Assembly (NCBI RefSeq): GCF_007827455.1 | Contig: NZ_VISM01000001.1 | Coordinates: 2,209,501-2,273,500, forward strand | Reading direction: 5' to 3' | Length of the DNA: 64,000 nucleotides | Origin: Lutibacter sp. Hel_I_33_5 | Lineage (GTDB): Bacteria; Bacteroidota; Bacteroidia; Flavobacteriales; Flavobacteriaceae | In this document: positions 25,860 to 35,063 of the stretch, in pieces | How positions within the stretch are numbered: position 1 is the stretch's first letter | Layout of the letters: each line of letters begins with the position of its first letter | Notes under the pieces: generated by a model | Database searches by the model: none | Told to the model about the DNA's origin: nothing | What the model saw: only the letters and a program-made list of their open reading frames with translations | Program-made: the position numbers and the translations under genes

Positions 25860-26468
25860 TTATTTTGCTTCTGCGTAACGTCTTTCAACTTCGTTCCAGT
25901 TAATAACATTAAAAAATGCATTAATATAGTCTGGTCTTCTGTTTTGGTAGTTTAGATAGTACGCGTGTTCCCAAACATCTAAACCTAAAATAGGCGTTCC
26001 TCCACAAGTAACACCTGGCATTAATGGGTTGTCTTGATTTGGCGTTGAACAAACTTCTACTTTACCTCCTGGTAAGACACATAACCAAGCCCATCCAGAA
26101 CCAAATTGTGTAGCTGCAGCTTTAGAAAAAGCAGCAATAAAATCATCTTTAGAACCAAAAGCAGCTTCAATAGCATCTTTTAATTCTCCAGATAAATAAC
26201 CTCTATCTTCTGGGTTCAATACTGTCCAGAATAATGAGTGATTAAAAAATCCACCACCATTATTTCTAACCGCACCGTTACTCATATCTAAATTAGCAAG
26301 AATATCTTCTATAGATTTTCCTTCTAAATCAGTTCCAGCAATAACTGCATTTAATTTTGTAGTATATCCGTTGTGATGTTTGCTATGGTGTATTTCCATA
26401 GTTCTAGCATCTATATTTGGTTCTAACGCATCATATGCGTATCCTAATTCTGGTAATTCAAAAGCCAT
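25860..26468 (-). CDS. sodA: Superoxide dismutase, Mn-type signature
   Basis: Converts superoxide to oxygen and peroxide. The ATG at 26468 gives 202 residues starting [18 protein letters not shown]; a longer reading would need a TTG. The four metal ligands are in [14 protein letters not shown] and DVWEHAYY. The segment TPNQDNPLM carries the glutamine that marks Mn enzymes (E. coli Q146) where Fe enzymes have TSNAGTPL with alanine. Cambialistic activity remains possible. A terminator-like hairpin lies downstream. Confidence 0.94.
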   Translation of the reverse strand: MAFELPELGYAYDALEPNIDARTMEIHHSKHHNGYTTKLNAVIAGTDLEGKSIEDILANLDMSNGAVRNNGGGFFNHSLFWTVLNPEDRGYLSGELKDAIEAAFGSKDDFIAAFSKAAATQFGSGWAWLCVLPGGKVEVCSTPNQDNPLMPGVTCGGTPILGLDVWEHAYYLNYQNRRPDYINAFFNVINWNEVERRYAEAK

Positions 26469-26522
26469 ATTTATAATTTTTGTGTGATTAAAATTCAATT
26501 TTTACGAGTGTAAATTTAAAGC

Positions 26523-26551
26523 AAAAAAAAACGACAAACAACCGTTTGCCG
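26523..26551 (-). terminator. Intrinsic terminator of fbp
   Basis: CGACAAAC (26532-26539) and GTTTGCCG (26544-26551) form an 8-bp stem on the minus strand with one G-U pair, followed by nine T. It is 46 bp past the fbp stop. Confidence 0.65.
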
Positions 26552-26597
26552 AATTCTAAACTTATTTTACTATAAAAATAACTTATTATATGTGTGT

Positions 26598-27605
26598 TTA
26601 AGAAAATTCACTCATAAAATATTCTGCTTTTTCAACCATGTTTTTGCTTCCGCAGATAAAAGGAACACGTTGGTGTAATTCTTTAGGTTTTATATCCATA
26701 ATTCTCATAAAACCATCAGAAGCCTTTCCGTTTGCTTGTTCAGCTATAAAAGCCATAGGATTACATTCGTATAATAAACGTAGTTTTCCTTCTGTACTTT
26801 TAGAACTTTTAGGGTATAAATAAATTCCTCCTTTTATCATATTTCTATGAAAATCTGAAACCAAAGAACCAATATATCTACTTGTGTAAGGTCTTTCTCC
26901 TTCTTCTTCCTGACAATATTTAATGTACTTTTTTACTCCGGAAGGGAAATGAATATAATTTCCTTCGTTTACAGAATAGATTTTACCATCTTCTGGAAAT
27001 TCCATATTTGGATGCGATAAGTAAAATGTACCAATTGCTGGATTTAACGTAAATCCATTAACTCCATGTCCAGTTGTATAAACTAACATTGTTGAGGTTC
27101 CGTAAACAATATATCCAGCTGCAACTTGTTGATTTCCTTCTTGTAAAAAATCTTCTAATTGTACAGGTGTTCCAACAGGAGTAACACGTCTGTAAATAGA
27201 AAAAATTGTACCTACAGAAACATTAACATCAATATTTGAAGAGCCGTCTAAAGGATCTATTAAAACAACATATTTATTCTGATGATTTTCATCTTGACTA
27301 TTAATTGAGATAAAATCATCTTCTTCTTCACTGGCAATTCCACAGACTATATTTCTGTTAATTAGTGTTTGGATAAACTTATCATTAGCATACACATCCA
27401 GTTTTTGTTGATCTTCTCCTTGTATATTTGTATCACCTGCATTACCAATAATATCAACTAAGCCTGCTTTATTTACTTCATAATTAACAACTTTTGCAGC
27501 TAAACGTATCGAGTTAATTAACCTTGAAAGTTCGCCTGAAGTATATTTAAAAGAAGTTTGATTTTCAATAATAAACTCACCAAGAGTTTTGTGTTGCTTT
27601 GCCAT
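26598..27605 (-). CDS. fbp: Fructose-1,6-bisphosphatase class I
   Basis: Gluconeogenic phosphatase converting fructose-1,6-bisphosphate to fructose-6-phosphate. The 335-residue protein has the signature [20 protein letters not shown] (residues 115-134 region) with the metal-binding aspartates, and [18 protein letters not shown] near the substrate site. A terminator follows. It diverges from a GNAT-aspartate kinase pair across 166 bp. The class II aldolase gene fbaA elsewhere in the window acts on the same metabolite. Confidence 0.95.
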   Translation of the reverse strand: MAKQHKTLGEFIIENQTSFKYTSGELSRLINSIRLAAKVVNYEVNKAGLVDIIGNAGDTNIQGEDQQKLDVYANDKFIQTLINRNIVCGIASEEEDDFISINSQDENHQNKYVVLIDPLDGSSNIDVNVSVGTIFSIYRRVTPVGTPVQLEDFLQEGNQQVAAGYIVYGTSTMLVYTTGHGVNGFTLNPAIGTFYLSHPNMEFPEDGKIYSVNEGNYIHFPSGVKKYIKYCQEEEGERPYTSRYIGSLVSDFHRNMIKGGIYLYPKSSKSTEGKLRLLYECNPMAFIAEQANGKASDGFMRIMDIKPKELHQRVPFICGSKNMVEKAEYFMSEFS

Positions 27606-27771
27606 GAAGTTAATTTTTTACTGGTGCAAAAATGATGACTTTTTTAGTAAACTACAACGATTAAGTTTGTTATTATTTAAAAATTTTCAACAAAATAATC
27701 AGAAGCGTTATAAAACTTTAAATATTTTACGTTGATATCTATTCAACTATCTTTGACCAAAATTTTAGAAT

Positions 27772-28251
27772 ATGAGTTTTATCATTAGAACAGGAGAAAA
27801 AAAAGACATGCAATCGGTGTTGAATTTAATTTCAGAATTAGCAGTTTTTGAGAAACTAGGAGGGCAGGTAGATATTACAATTGATGATTTACTTCATGAT
27901 GGTTTTTCTGATACACCAAAGTTTAAAACATTTGTTGCAGAAGAAGATGGTAAAATTATTGGAATGGCACTTTTTTACGAACGTTATTCTACTTGGAAAG
28001 GGAAAACTATTCATTTAGAAGATTTGTTAGTAACCAAAGAAAAAAGAGGTATTGGGGCAGGAAAATCATTGTATACTTCCGTTTTAAAATATGCTTTTGA
28101 TAACAACTATAAACGTGTTGCTTGGGAGGTGTTAGATTGGAATAAAAATGCCATTGATTTTTATGAAAGCACTGGCGCAAAAATTTTAGATGGTTGGCAA
28201 GTTGTGCAAATGAATCAAGAGAATTTAAAAAACTTTATAGAAAAAAATTAG
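27772..28251 (+). CDS. GNAT-family N-acetyltransferase (SSAT-like)
   Basis: A 159-residue acetyltransferase. The acetyl-CoA loop is visible as LVTKEKRGIGAGKSLYTSV (about 83-101), and EVLDWNKNAIDFYESTGA (about 120-137) matches diamine N-acetyltransferase-like members. The natural substrate is unknown. The gene is separated from the aspartate kinase start by only 2 bp. A -7-like TATCTTTG is at 27748-27755. Confidence 0.88.
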   Translation: MSFIIRTGEKKDMQSVLNLISELAVFEKLGGQVDITIDDLLHDGFSDTPKFKTFVAEEDGKIIGMALFYERYSTWKGKTIHLEDLLVTKEKRGIGAGKSLYTSVLKYAFDNNYKRVAWEVLDWNKNAIDFYESTGAKILDGWQVVQMNQENLKNFIEKN

Positions 28252-28253
28252 TG

Positions 28254-29507
28254 ATGAGAATTTTTAAGTTTGGAGGCGCTTCTGTAAAAGATGCAGCAAG
28301 TGTAAAAAATGTAGCGAATGTAATTCAGCAAGAAGGAACAAAAAATACGTTAGTTGTTATTTCTGCCATGGGAAAAATGACGAATGCTTTTGAAGAGGTA
28401 ATAGAAGCATATTATCATAAAAAAGAAGTTTTAAGTGAAAAGTTGACTTTTATAGAAGAGTATCATAAAAATATTATGAATTCACTTTTCGAAAAAGAAG
28501 ATGCAGTTTATCAAGAGATTGATATTCTTTTTGGTGAATTAGGATGGTTTTTAGCAAGAAATACTTCGCAACGATTTAATTATGTGTACGATCAAATTAT
28601 CTGTTTTGGTGAGTTACTTTCAACTAAAATTGTAAGTGCATATTTATCTAAAATGGGTTTAGAAAACAATTGGTTAGATGTAAGAAATTATATTAAAACC
28701 GATAGTAGTTATAGAGATGCTAAAGTTAATTGGGAACTTACTCAAGGTATTATTACTAAAAAAGTTGATAAGAATAAACTGAATATAACACAAGGTTTTT
28801 TAGCAGGTAACGATACAGAGAACACCACAACATTAGGTAGAGAAGGATCTGATTATACGGCAGGAATTTTTGCCTACTGTTTAGATGCAGAAAGTGTTAC
28901 AATTTGGAAAGATGTAGAAGGAGTTTTAAATGCTGACCCAAGAGTTTTTTCTGATACAACGTTGTTAGAGCAGATTTCTTACGAAGAAGCCATTGAAATG
29001 GCTTTTTACGGAGCTTCTGTTATTCATCCGAAAACAATTCAACCACTACAAAACAAAGAAATTCCGTTATTAGTTCGTTCTTTTGAAGATATTTCTAAAG
29101 CAGGAACAAAAGTTTCTAGAGGAGTACAATTAAAGCCTTTTATACCCTGTTTTATTGTTAAAAAAGACCAAGTGTTAGTTTCAATTTCTGCCAATGATTT
29201 TTCGTTTATGGTAGAAAATAATATTAGTTATATTTTTCAGAAGTTACATGAATATCAGTTAAAAGTAAACTTAATTCAGAATTCAGCAATTAGTTTTTCT
29301 GTATGTGTGGATAATAAGTTCAATAAATTTGATGCTTTTTATAACGAGTTAAAATCACAATTTAAAATTGATTTTCAAAAAGGTGTAAACTTATATACAG
29401 TAAGACATTTTACTGATGAAACGTTAGAATCTATCCATAAAAAAGGAACTTCATTACTTACTCAAATTAATAAAGAAACTGCCCAATTAGTTATTAAAGA
29501 AAAATAG
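28254..29507 (+). CDS. Aspartate kinase
   Basis: First step of the aspartate pathway to lysine, threonine and methionine. The start is the ATG at 28254, giving 417 residues from MRIFKFGGASVKDAASV, the usual opening; upstream in-frame codons lie inside the GNAT gene. Kinase motifs include KFGGASV (5-11) and the TTLGREGSDYTAG segment near residues 196-208. The C-terminal part (about 300-417) is an ACT-like region that in the family senses lysine or threonine. It is monofunctional, without a homoserine dehydrogenase domain. Confidence 0.93.
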   Translation: MRIFKFGGASVKDAASVKNVANVIQQEGTKNTLVVISAMGKMTNAFEEVIEAYYHKKEVLSEKLTFIEEYHKNIMNSLFEKEDAVYQEIDILFGELGWFLARNTSQRFNYVYDQIICFGELLSTKIVSAYLSKMGLENNWLDVRNYIKTDSSYRDAKVNWELTQGIITKKVDKNKLNITQGFLAGNDTENTTTLGREGSDYTAGIFAYCLDAESVTIWKDVEGVLNADPRVFSDTTLLEQISYEEAIEMAFYGASVIHPKTIQPLQNKEIPLLVRSFEDISKAGTKVSRGVQLKPFIPCFIVKKDQVLVSISANDFSFMVENNISYIFQKLHEYQLKVNLIQNSAISFSVCVDNKFNKFDAFYNELKSQFKIDFQKGVNLYTVRHFTDETLESIHKKGTSLLTQINKETAQLVIKEK

Positions 29508-29552
29508 CATTCTCTTTTTTTATATATTTGCTGTTATGCCAAATTTATTTGA

Positions 29553-31361
29553 ATGGGATTAGTTACTTCTAAGGAAATTGCAAAAGTTATAGGAGTCGAT
29601 AAATTAGGAGCTGTTGGAACTTTTATTGGTTGGTTACTAATGAAGGTTACAAGAATATCAGCTGTTAATAAATTGTATGATGCTAATAGTCATAAAAAAG
29701 ATGTAGATTTTTTTAATGGACTTTTAAATACTGCTGAAATTGATTTTGAGATTCCGGAAGAAGATTTAAAAAGGATTCCTAAAGATGGCGCGTTTATTAC
29801 TATTTCTAATCATCCCTTAGGAGGTATAGATGGAATTCTATTGTTAAAACTGTTAGTTGAAAAAAGAGCAGATTATAAAATAATTGCTAATTTCTTATTA
29901 CACAGAGCGGTGCCTTTAAAACCCTATGTAATGCCTGTAAATCCTTTTGAAGATCATAAGGATGCAAAATCTAGTCTTGCTGGTGTAAAAGAAGCTTTAA
30001 TGCATATTAGATCTGGGAAACCATTGGGTATTTTTCCTGCAGGAGAAGTTTCTACCTATCAAGATGGAAAGTTAAAAGTTGATAAACCTTGGGAAGAAGG
30101 AGCTGTAAAGTTAATTAAGAAAGCAAAAGTACCGGTAATTCCAATTTACTTTCATGCTAAGAATAGTCGTTTTTTTTACTTCTTATCTAGAATTAGTGAT
30201 ACGTTTAGAACTGCAAAATTGCCTTCTGAATTGATGTCGCAAAAAAATAGACCTATTAAAGTTAGAATAGGGAAAGCTATTTCTGTTAAAGATCAAGAGG
30301 AGTATAAAGACATTCCATCATTCTATGAATTTATAAGAAAGAAAACATATATGTTGGCGAATCCTTACCAAAAAGGACCAGCAAAAATTTTAAATACTCA
30401 GAATTTAAAAATACCCAAAAAGGCAAAAAAAATAGTTTCTCAAAAAAATCCAGAATTATTTTTAAAAGAGATTGATGCCTTAAGAAAAGGTAATGGTAGA
30501 TTGTTAGAGAGTAAAAATTATGAAGTGTTTTTTGCCAATGCAAAGGAGATTCCGAATTTATTACATGAAATAGGTAGACTAAGAGAAATTACTTTTAGAG
30601 ATGTAGGTGAAGGAACTAATAATACGATTGATTTAGATAAATATGATAAATATTATTATCATATGTTTTTATGGGATAGCAAAGCAAAATGCTTAACAGG
30701 TGCCTATAGAATGGGTCTTGGAAAAGAGATATATAAAAAGTATGGTATCAATGGATTTTATATTCAGACGTTGTTTAGAATTGAGCCAGAGTTGTATCAA
30801 ATGATGGAAAACACCATTGAAATGGGACGTGCTTTTATCATTAAAGATTATCAGCAAAAACCAATGCCTTTGTTTTTATTGTGGAAAGGGATTGTACATG
30901 TTACTTTGCGTTATCCAGAACATAAATATTTAATGGGTGGAGTAAGTATTAGTAATCAATTTTCAGAATTCTCTAAATCTTTAATGATTGAGTTTATGAA
31001 GTCTCATTATTACGATCCTTATGTTGCGCAATATATTTACCCGAAGAAAGAGTATAAAGTTAAATTAAAAGACGGTGATAAAGATTTTGTTTTTGATGCT
31101 TCAAAAGCAGATATGCAAAAGTTTGATAAAATTATTGATGAGATAGAACCAGGAGCATTACGTATTCCAGTTTTGATTAAAAAATATGTGAAGCAAAACG
31201 CACGTTTAGTTGCTTTTAACGTAGATCCCAAATTTAATAATGCAGTTGATGGATTAATGTATATTAAAGTTGCTGATATTCCCGAAAGTACCGTTAAACC
31301 TGTAATGGAGGAGTTTCAAGCAGAACTAGAACGTAAAGCTGCTGAGCTTCAGAATAAATAA
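29553..31361 (+). CDS. Two-domain acyltransferase (PlsC-like plus GNAT-like; OlsF-type candidate)
   Basis: A 602-residue fusion. The N-terminal PlsC-like domain (about 60-270) has SNHPLGGIDG near 85-94 as the catalytic His/Asp block (spaced HX5D) and FPAGEVST as the phosphate-binding block. The C-terminal domain (about 320-530) resembles the N-acyltransferases of the OlsB type (REITFRDVGEGTNN, MGRAFI, LMGGVSISNQF). This layout is that of OlsF, reported as a bifunctional ornithine-lipid synthase in Serratia and Flavobacterium. The head-group amino acid cannot be read from sequence. A -7-like box TATATTTG lies at 29523-29530. Confidence 0.8.
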   Translation: MGLVTSKEIAKVIGVDKLGAVGTFIGWLLMKVTRISAVNKLYDANSHKKDVDFFNGLLNTAEIDFEIPEEDLKRIPKDGAFITISNHPLGGIDGILLLKLLVEKRADYKIIANFLLHRAVPLKPYVMPVNPFEDHKDAKSSLAGVKEALMHIRSGKPLGIFPAGEVSTYQDGKLKVDKPWEEGAVKLIKKAKVPVIPIYFHAKNSRFFYFLSRISDTFRTAKLPSELMSQKNRPIKVRIGKAISVKDQEEYKDIPSFYEFIRKKTYMLANPYQKGPAKILNTQNLKIPKKAKKIVSQKNPELFLKEIDALRKGNGRLLESKNYEVFFANAKEIPNLLHEIGRLREITFRDVGEGTNNTIDLDKYDKYYYHMFLWDSKAKCLTGAYRMGLGKEIYKKYGINGFYIQTLFRIEPELYQMMENTIEMGRAFIIKDYQQKPMPLFLLWKGIVHVTLRYPEHKYLMGGVSISNQFSEFSKSLMIEFMKSHYYDPYVAQYIYPKKEYKVKLKDGDKDFVFDASKADMQKFDKIIDEIEPGALRIPVLIKKYVKQNARLVAFNVDPKFNNAVDGLMYIKVADIPESTVKPVMEEFQAELERKAAELQNK

Positions 31362-31401
31362 TATTATCGTATCTTGGAGGAACTAATTAAATATATTCCT
31401 C

Positions 31402-34011
31402 ATGAAAAAACTACTACTATTACTACTATTATTGTTAATTTTTCAAGTCAATCTTTTTTCTCAAATAGATTACAGGCAAAAATCAACAAGTTCCGATGCA
31501 AATTATTTTGAAATTGTAAAAAATACAAGATCGTATTTTAAAAGCAGCAATAATAAAAGGGTAAAAAAATCAAGAAAATTTAAAAAACAAAAGAAACATT
31601 TTGAGCGTTGGGCTTACTATTGGAAAGATAGGGTTGCTAAAGATGGTTCTTTTCCTTCTGAAACTTTAGGATACTATAATGCAGGTATACTAGATGCAGC
31701 AGGAAAAATTGTTAATCAAAAAAAATCTAGAAGACAGAAATTAAGCGCAGAAACTTGGGTTAATATTGGTCCACAAAAAATTCCAGAAGCTAATGGATAT
31801 CCTAATTTTCCACAGTTGGGGAGATTAAATACGTTTTTAAGAATCAAACATCCTTCAGATAGAGCACAAGATGTGTTATTTGTTGGAGCTCCTTCAGGTG
31901 GAATCTGGAAATCTACAAATAATGGAACAACTTGGAGCCCTAAACTAGATGTTGTTGCGGGTATTGGTGTTACTGATATTAAAACAGCATCAACAACAAC
32001 TTTTGCTAATTATACCATAAAACCAATTTATGTTTCTACAGGAGATTATGATGCTGGTCAAATAAAATCAATAGGGGTCTTAAAATCTACTGATGGTGGA
32101 GAAACTTTTACTTCTACTGGTTTAAGTCATACTTTATCAGAAAGAAAAAGATTAGGCGAAATGGTGGTATTTGATGATAATACTGTTTTGGTTGGAGAAA
32201 ATCAATACATTAAAAAAACGGTTGATGGTGGTGCAAATTGGACTAATTTGTATGACTCTGGTACGAATGCTAGTTTTGGTAGAGTAGCATTTTCTGGAAC
32301 AAATATTATGTATTCTGGAGCTTTTGATGTCTTTTTCTCTTCGGATTCTGGAGTAAATTGGACAATTCCAATTGTAAGTAATGACTCTAATAAACATGCC
32401 GTTACTGTAGGTTCTGATGGAGATTTCTATGTTCAAAATTTAACAGGTCAGATAAAAAAATATAATATTGGTGCAGGTACTTTTTCTAACGTTGGTACTG
32501 TAAGTGCTGAATATGATCCTCAAGGAGGCTTCAATCAAGCTTTACTAGTTAGAAACGGGTTAATTGTTTCGGCTGATGTAAATGGTAGAACTTCTTCAGA
32601 TAATGGAGTTACCTGGTATCGATCTTTAAATGGGTATTTTCAAAACGATGATGGTTTACCTGTAGAAGATCATGGAGTATTTGTTCATTCAGATCATCAT
32701 GGATTAGGGATGTTAGATGGTCAATACGAATTTTGGAATGTAAATGATGGAGGGTTAAATTTTGTTACTTACAGTTCTGCAAATGATGAAACACCTACAA
32801 ATGAATATAAATCTAATGGAGTAATTAATTCTCAATTATATGATGTGGCTATAACACCTAATGCTTCTACTGGGAATTATATTATGGCTTTACAAGATAA
32901 TGATGGGTTTAGTAGAGAGATGCATAATGGTTCTATGCAATGGATTGCCGCTGCTGCTGGTGATGGAGTTTGTGCAGTTATCAATTATAATAATCCTTCA
33001 ATAAGGTATTTAGGAAGTCAAAAAGGTGGTTTAACAAAAGTTGGTAATGGGTTTTCTGGTAATGTTTTTGGAAATGGTGATGCACAAATTAATGGTGCGG
33101 ATTTTGTTTGGCCGTTAGAAATTCATACAACAGACCCAACAATTTTATATGCTGGTGGAGATGATGTATATAAAATTACAGACCCAAATGCTGGTGCAAA
33201 TTTAGCAACTAGTGTTGCATCTGCTACAAATTTAAATTCTGGTGCAGGAGGAATGATTCAAAAAATAACAACGCATGGAAGTGGTATTGCAGCTATTGGA
33301 GATTCTGCAAAACTTTCAGTGAATTCTGGAACATCATGGACAACAATTGCAAATCCAGCAGGAGTAACAATTAACTCTGTCGATTTTAATCAATCAACAA
33401 TGAATATAATATATTGTACTGTATCTGGATATACTGATGGTAGTAAAATTTTTAAATCTACAGATAGCGGTGCAACGTGGACAAATATCTCAACAGGATT
33501 GCCAAATGTTTTAATGAAAGAAGTTGTTTTGAAACAAAACCAAGGAACAGAAATACTATTTGCAGGAACTGAATTAGGAGTTTATTTTAAAAATGGTGAT
33601 AAGGATTGGTCAATACTGGGTCAAACATTGCCAAATGTTATTGTAAATGATATTGATATTAATTATACAGAAGATAAATTAGTTGCTGCTACGTTTGGAC
33701 GTGGTTTATGGCATATTAATATTGCAAATAGCACTTTAGGTATAGAAGATAAAGAAGTACTTAATTCAAAGCTTAATATTTTTCCAAATCCAGTTATCAA
33801 AGGTAAATTTAAATTTAAAGTGAATGATAAATATTCTAATTTTAAATATAAAATATTCAATGTTTTAGGAGGTGTTGTGTTAGAAGGAGAAAGTAATTCT
33901 AGTAAAGGAGAGGTAAATGTGCGTAATTTAAATAACGGAATATATATGTTTAAAACGTATATAGAAGGAGTGAATTCGCCGTCAGTTAAGATAATTGTTT
34001 CAAATAAATAA
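31402..34011 (+). CDS. Secreted beta-propeller protein with type IX sorting domain
   Basis: An 869-residue exported protein with a signal peptide (about 1-21). The body has many WD/BNR/YCF48-like strands (GIWKSTNNGTTWSP, VLKSTDGGETFTSTG, KIFKSTDSGATWTNIS), as in sialidase-like propellers. I do not see clear catalytic residues. The last about 80 residues (LNIFPNPVIKGKFKFKV, YKIFNVLGG, NLNNGIYMFKTY) are a type A C-terminal domain that directs export by the type IX system. It is followed 4 bp later by a small lipoprotein gene. A GAGGAA/TTCCTC hairpin (31377-31401) abuts its ATG. Confidence 0.9.
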   Translation: MKKLLLLLLLLLIFQVNLFSQIDYRQKSTSSDANYFEIVKNTRSYFKSSNNKRVKKSRKFKKQKKHFERWAYYWKDRVAKDGSFPSETLGYYNAGILDAAGKIVNQKKSRRQKLSAETWVNIGPQKIPEANGYPNFPQLGRLNTFLRIKHPSDRAQDVLFVGAPSGGIWKSTNNGTTWSPKLDVVAGIGVTDIKTASTTTFANYTIKPIYVSTGDYDAGQIKSIGVLKSTDGGETFTSTGLSHTLSERKRLGEMVVFDDNTVLVGENQYIKKTVDGGANWTNLYDSGTNASFGRVAFSGTNIMYSGAFDVFFSSDSGVNWTIPIVSNDSNKHAVTVGSDGDFYVQNLTGQIKKYNIGAGTFSNVGTVSAEYDPQGGFNQALLVRNGLIVSADVNGRTSSDNGVTWYRSLNGYFQNDDGLPVEDHGVFVHSDHHGLGMLDGQYEFWNVNDGGLNFVTYSSANDETPTNEYKSNGVINSQLYDVAITPNASTGNYIMALQDNDGFSREMHNGSMQWIAAAAGDGVCAVINYNNPSIRYLGSQKGGLTKVGNGFSGNVFGNGDAQINGADFVWPLEIHTTDPTILYAGGDDVYKITDPNAGANLATSVASATNLNSGAGGMIQKITTHGSGIAAIGDSAKLSVNSGTSWTTIANPAGVTINSVDFNQSTMNIIYCTVSGYTDGSKIFKSTDSGATWTNISTGLPNVLMKEVVLKQNQGTEILFAGTELGVYFKNGDKDWSILGQTLPNVIVNDIDINYTEDKLVAATFGRGLWHINIANSTLGIEDKEVLNSKLNIFPNPVIKGKFKFKVNDKYSNFKYKIFNVLGGVVLEGESNSSKGEVNVRNLNNGIYMFKTYIEGVNSPSVKIIVSNK

Positions 34012-34015
34012 ATTT

Positions 34016-34435
34016 ATGTTTTTAAAAAAGATGACTATAGTTTGTGCTGTTTTAATGATAATATCTAGCTGTACCGATGATGTTTTAACAATTAACTCTG
34101 CTTCAAAAAGAATCAATTATCCAGGAATTAGAACAGTAGAACCTTTCATTAAATTTACAATACAATTTAAGGCTAAAACAAGTTTTACAATACATCAAGT
34201 AAAACTAAATGATACTGAAGAAATTAAGAATTTTAAGTTCTATAATATTGAAAAAAATGTTCTTATTAATTCAGGTACAGAAGTTGGTAAAGGTTCTTAC
34301 ATAATAAGTTTTAAAACAATGGATATCAAAAAAATTGATACTCTTGATGAAGTTTTCATTTATGCAGAAAGCAATAATAAAACTCTTAAGCAAAAAGTTC
34401 TAATTGTAAAGAATGAACCTTTAAAAAAGAGGTAA
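34016..34435 (+). CDS. Small lipoprotein of unknown function
   Basis: From the ATG at 34016 the protein has 139 residues with lipobox MIISSC (cysteine near residue 19), then a mature domain rich in beta strands. I recognise no family. It starts 4 bp after the type IX cargo gene and shares its downstream terminator, so the two are probably one transcript. It might help anchor or process the propeller protein, which is only a context-based guess. Confidence 0.65.
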   Translation: MFLKKMTIVCAVLMIISSCTDDVLTINSASKRINYPGIRTVEPFIKFTIQFKAKTSFTIHQVKLNDTEEIKNFKFYNIEKNVLINSGTEVGKGSYIISFKTMDIKKIDTLDEVFIYAESNNKTLKQKVLIVKNEPLKKR

Positions 34436-34456
34436 AATTTAGAGTACTTAAAAATT

Positions 34457-34490
34457 AAAATCCAAACTATTTTAGTTTGGATTTTTTTTT
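34457..34490 (+). terminator. Intrinsic terminator after the cargo-lipoprotein pair
   Basis: AATCCAAACTA (34459-34469) and TAGTTTGGATT (34473-34483) form an 11-bp stem followed by eight or more T on the plus strand. Confidence 0.88.
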
Positions 34491-34565
34491 CTAACTGCCA
34501 AAACTACCGATTTTCTTCTTTGGTATAATTATGGTTATTAATTAAGTAATTTAATACCATAAAAA

Positions 34566-34916
34566 ATGAAGATATTTTTAAAACTCTTATTAACGGCTAT
34601 CGCAGTAATTGTATTAGCTAATATATTACCTGGAATTATTGTAAGTAATTATGTAACAGCAATACTTGTTGCAGTGGTAATTTCATTACTTAATATGTTT
34701 GTTCGTCCGTTACTTATATTTTTCACATTACCAGCAACCATTGTAACTTTAGGTCTGTTTTTATTTGTTATAAACGCAGTAATTATACTATTAGCTGGAA
34801 AACTAGTTACAGGGTTTGTAGTTAGCGGATTTTTATCTGCATTATTATTTAGTGTACTATTATCAGTATTTAGATCTTTCTTGTTTTCTCTCTTAAAAGA
34901 GGAGAAGAAAAGATAG
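34566..34916 (+). CDS. Phage-holin-4-like small membrane protein (YvlD type)
   Basis: A 116-residue integral membrane protein with four hydrophobic helices and a short basic C-terminal tail (KEEKKR). The motif SLLNMFVRPLLIFFTLPATIVTLGLFLFV (about 40-68, described in parts) with its RP and LP turns is the signature of the PF04020 family. Despite the family name it is not evidence of a prophage: no phage genes are near, and homologues occur as solitary chromosomal genes. The function is unknown. Confidence 0.85.
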   Translation: MKIFLKLLLTAIAVIVLANILPGIIVSNYVTAILVAVVISLLNMFVRPLLIFFTLPATIVTLGLFLFVINAVIILLAGKLVTGFVVSGFLSALLFSVLLSVFRSFLFSLLKEEKKR

Positions 34917-35003
34917 AGATAAAGAATCAAGAGCCATGAAACAAGACTTTGAAAATTAAATGAATACGTAAATAAATAGTCAAAATTCCTATATCTAATT
35001 CTC

Positions 35004-35034
35004 TTGGTTCTAAAGAAATAATATAGTAATTTTG
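35004..35034 (+). promoter_or_regulatory. Promoter of tig
   Basis: TTG at 35004-35006, 20 bp, then TAATTTTG at 35027-35034: a good match to the Bacteroidota primary-sigma consensus, 29 bp before the tig ATG. The -33 element lies inside an inverted repeat (AGAATCAAGAG at 34923-34933 and CTCTTGGTTCT at 35001-35011, one mismatch). Confidence 0.7.
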
Positions 35035-35063
35035 CACCCACTTTTAAAGAAATAGATTTTAAG

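Noticed and set aside
32152-32436. Antisense open frame within the propeller gene
   Set aside because: A low-complexity shadow of repeated propeller strands, with no start context or homology.
34566-34916. Prophage remnant suggested by the phage-holin family name
   Set aside because: No other phage genes, attachment sites or composition shift nearby; this family is common as solitary chromosomal genes.
34649-35041. Antisense open frame over the holin-like gene and the tig promoter
   Set aside because: It overlaps a recognisable membrane protein and a good promoter; composition fits a shadow frame.
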